DNA of 7,666 nucleotides from JACCTH01 sp050741915 (GTDB taxonomy: Bacteria > Actinomycetota > Acidimicrobiia > Spongiisociales > ZC4RG35): positions 1-7,666 of the forward strand of contig JBOGEX010000118.1 in the NCBI GenBank assembly GCA_050741915.1, in the 5' to 3' direction. Both the position numbers and the translations under genes were made by a program. How positions within the stretch are numbered: position 1 is the first letter of the stretch; the number at the start of each line of letters is the position of its first letter. Below, one piece after another: positions 5,603-7,666 of this stretch. Under the pieces are notes generated by a model. That model saw only the letters and a list, made by a program, of their open reading frames with translations, did no database searches and was not told where the DNA came from.

Positions 5603-7630
5603 ATGGCACTCGACCTGGCGCCGCTGCTCGAGGCGAAATCAGTCGCGGTGGTTGGAGCCTCGCCCAAGCCGGGCTCGGTCGGTCACGAGGCGTTGCATCA
5701 GCTGCGCGCCGGTGGCTATTCGGGGCGGGTCGTCCTGGTCAATCCCAACCACTCTGAGATCGACGGACTTCGTTGCGAGTCGATGCTGGTAGAAGCGGTT
5801 GACCTGGCGGTGCTGGCGGTCGGCAACAACCACCTGGCCCAACAGACGGACCAGGCCCTGGCGGCAGGAGTTCGATCGCTCGCCATCTTCGCCAGTTGCT
5901 TCGGGGAACTGCACACGGGAGAACCACTGCAGACCTGGCTCGCCGGACGGCTCGCCCACCTACCGGTGGTGGGCGGAAACGGGATGGGTTTTCTCAACCT
6001 GACACGATCGCTTCGGATCTGCGGCTTCTATCAGCCCCTAGACCTTCGACCCGGTGGGCTTACCTTCATCTCTCACTCCGGCTCGCTCTTCTCGGCGATG
6101 TTGCACAACCATCGCCATCTTCGTTTCAACCTGGTGGTCTCCTCGGGGAACGAACTCACGACCACCGCCAGCGACTATCTCCGCTATGCCCTCGCCCAAC
6201 CGGAGACGCGGGCAGTGGGGATGTTCCTCGAGACCGTCCGAGATCGCGAGGGGCTGACGGCGGCCTTTGGCGAGGCTGCCGAGCGCGACGTGCCGGTGGT
6301 CGTGTTGAAGGTCGGCCGGTCAGCGAACGGAGCAGCTGCGGTTACTACTCATTCGGCGGGACTGGCGGGTGCCTACGAACCTTTCGCCGCCTTCGCCCGT
6401 GCTCATGGGATCCATCTGGTCGACTCAATAGACGAGATGGCCGACACGCTGGCCCTCTTTGCATGCAGTAGGCGAGCGACAACTTCTTCACTCGGCGCCG
6501 TTCACGACTCGGGAGGAGAGAAGACCCTCCTGCTCGATCGGGCGAGCGAGCTCGGAGTGGAGCTGGCTGCGATCAGCCCATCGACCCGCGCCCGGCTCGC
6601 CGACTTGCTTGACGAGGGACTGGAGCCCGACAACCCGGTCGATGCGTGGGGAACAGGTCGCGCCGCCATCGATGTTTTCGCCGGTTGCCTGCGAGCGCTG
6701 TCCGATGACGAGGCCGTGGGGGCAGTGGCGCTGGCCGTCGACCTAACTTCAGAGGAAGACGGCGGTCCGGGCTATGCCGCGGTGGCAGTGGAAGTGGCAG
6801 CCACGATCCCAAAGCCCCTGGCGGTCCTTGCCAACCTGAGTGCCGCGGTCGATCATGGTCAGGCCCAAGTATTGGCAGGAGCCGGAGTGCCTCTCTTGCA
6901 GGGAATGGATTCCGGGCTGCGAGCGCTCCGGCATCTCCTTTATCACCGTCCCGTAACGCCGGTTCGAGCTGGCATTGACCCGCTTTGGCAATCCTGGCGC
7001 GACCGGCTGGGGGCGGGGGCCGTTGATGAGGTCGAGGCTTTGGAGATGATCGCCACGGCCGGGATCCCGGTGGCGAGACTCCATCTCTGCCGAACCCCCG
7101 AGGAAGCGCTGGCAACCGCCGCTTGGGTTGGATACCCGGTGGCGCTGAAGGTGATGGGGATAGCTCACAAGACCGAACACGGAGGTCTCCGCCTGGGCTT
7201 GGCTGACGCAGATGAGGTTGCATCTGCCTGGAACCAACTGTCGCCGTTCGCCCGGCCGATTGCCGTCCAACAGATGGCACCACCTGGCGTCGAGGTCGCG
7301 TTGGGATTGGTCAACGACTCGCAGGTAGGGCCTGTCGTCATGATCGGAGCCGGCGGGGTGCTGGTGGAACTCGTTGCGGATCGCGCCTGGGGGTGGCCCC
7401 CGTTCGACGAAGAGGGCTCCAGCGCTCTTCTGGCTTCTCTTCGCCTCGATCGCCTACTGAAAGGTTATCGAGGCCGCGCCCCCCTGGCGAGGGAGAAAGT
7501 AGTGGTGGCGATAGCTGGGTTCTCGCGTCTCGCCGTCGGGATCGGTGATCTGGTCTCGTCCCTCGATGTCAACCCGCTGATCGTCGGCCCCGACAGCCTG
7601 GTGGCGGTCGACGCCCTCGTCGTCAGATGA
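5603..7630 (+). CDS. Acyl-CoA synthetase, NDP (ADP)-forming; acetate--CoA ligase family, fused alpha-beta form
   Basis: A 675-residue cytoplasmic enzyme expected to interconvert acyl-CoA + ADP + Pi with acid + CoA + ATP through a phosphohistidine. Domains in order: CoA-binding Rossmann domain (SVAVVGASPKPGSVG, 13-27, to about 145); succinyl-CoA-ligase-like domain (SHSGS 157-161, to about 290) with the probable phosphorylated His250 in TTHSAGLAG and its partner Glu210; a second ligase-like domain with NPVDAWGTG (344-352); and a C-terminal ATP-grasp domain (about 473-675) with YPVALKVMG (Lys516), HKTEHGGLRLGL (522-533), GPVVMIGAGGVLVEL (576-590) and LDVNPLI (654-660). Length is close to the usual 690-720. 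The common GPNCxG loop reads GGNGMG (124-129), a deviation. The start is ATG at 5603; no clear ribosome site is seen, so translation may be coupled to the TetR gene 9 nt upstream. The acyl substrate is unknown. A protein acetyltransferase-type Pat fusion is excluded because there is no GNAT domain. Confidence 0.93.
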   Translation: MALDLAPLLEAKSVAVVGASPKPGSVGHEALHQLRAGGYSGRVVLVNPNHSEIDGLRCESMLVEAVDLAVLAVGNNHLAQQTDQALAAGVRSLAIFASCFGELHTGEPLQTWLAGRLAHLPVVGGNGMGFLNLTRSLRICGFYQPLDLRPGGLTFISHSGSLFSAMLHNHRHLRFNLVVSSGNELTTTASDYLRYALAQPETRAVGMFLETVRDREGLTAAFGEAAERDVPVVVLKVGRSANGAAAVTTHSAGLAGAYEPFAAFARAHGIHLVDSIDEMADTLALFACSRRATTSSLGAVHDSGGEKTLLLDRASELGVELAAISPSTRARLADLLDEGLEPDNPVDAWGTGRAAIDVFAGCLRALSDDEAVGAVALAVDLTSEEDGGPGYAAVAVEVAATIPKPLAVLANLSAAVDHGQAQVLAGAGVPLLQGMDSGLRALRHLLYHRPVTPVRAGIDPLWQSWRDRLGAGAVDEVEALEMIATAGIPVARLHLCRTPEEALATAAWVGYPVALKVMGIAHKTEHGGLRLGLADADEVASAWNQLSPFARPIAVQQMAPPGVEVALGLVNDSQVGPVVMIGAGGVLVELVADRAWGWPPFDEEGSSALLASLRLDRLLKGYRGRAPLAREKVVVAIAGFSRLAVGIGDLVSSLDVNPLIVGPDSLVAVDALVVR

Positions 7631-7666
7631 TTCTGGGACGGGAAACACTCGATACTCTCCCCACGT
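7627..7666 (+). CDS. Possible start of a further downstream gene (3'-partial)
   Basis: An ATG at 7627 overlaps the stop of the acyl-CoA synthetase gene as ATGA (7627-7630). It opens a frame that reads MILGRETLDTLPT to the window edge without a stop. This arrangement is common in coupled operons, and the same style is seen in potB-potC here. Only 13 codons are visible and no strong ribosome site precedes the ATG, so neither the existence nor the product of the gene can be confirmed. If real, it is likely part of the same catabolic transcript. Confidence 0.4.
   Translation, partial: MILGRETLDTLPT

Noticed and set aside
6573..7283. 236-codon and 173-codon minus-strand frames opposite the acyl-CoA synthetase
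   Set aside because: Pro/Arg-rich sequence with no known motifs, opposite a gene with clear CoA-binding and ATP-grasp domains.
1..7666. Possible mobile element, CRISPR array, tRNA/rRNA or phage-defence genes
   Set aside because: No direct-repeat array, terminal inverted repeats with a transposase, integrase, structured RNA gene or defence domain was seen; the window is filled with transport and metabolic genes.

Overview
The window comes from a GC-rich bacterial chromosome with strong G/C bias at third codon positions. It is densely packed with metabolic genes. Several traits point to a high-GC Gram-positive or related group, with an uncultured Actinomycetota (for example Acidimicrobiia-like) the best guess: GTG starts, a Tat-type lipoprotein signal on the solute-binding protein, a possibly leaderless TetR start and short or absent gene gaps. 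Chloroflexota cannot be excluded, and no marker gene settles the question.

Layout. (1) Positions 1-770, plus strand: C-terminal part of a class III PLP aminotransferase resembling glutamate-1-semialdehyde aminomutase; its N-terminus lies outside the window. (2) 781-1845, plus: PotA-type ABC ATPase, 10 nt after the aminotransferase and probably in the same transcript. (3) 1842-4884, minus: a potD-potB-potC operon in the order substrate-binding lipoprotein, first permease, second permease. It converges on potA so tightly that the two stop codons share the palindrome CTAG (1842-1845). (4) 4885-4978: a 94-bp divergent control region. (5) 4979-5593, plus: TetR-family regulator. (6) 5603-7630, plus: ADP (NDP)-forming acyl-CoA synthetase, 9 nt after the TetR stop. 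(7) From 7627 a further plus-strand reading frame appears to start in an ATGA overlap and runs off the window.

How the genes could work together (inference). The complete four-part PotABCD-type importer would bring in a polyamine or similar cationic amine. The aminotransferase could remove or transfer an amino group from the substrate or a breakdown product. The acyl-CoA synthetase could interconvert the resulting acid and its CoA thioester, coupled to ADP/ATP. The TetR protein, divergent from potD and directly upstream of the synthetase, is the obvious candidate regulator. The unusual points are the splitting of one transporter over two converging transcripts, with the ATPase grouped with the aminotransferase, and the shared-stop junction. 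I see no phage, CRISPR, transposon, toxin-antitoxin or RNA gene, and no clearly novel system: this is a compact amine uptake and catabolism locus of known families in an unusual arrangement.
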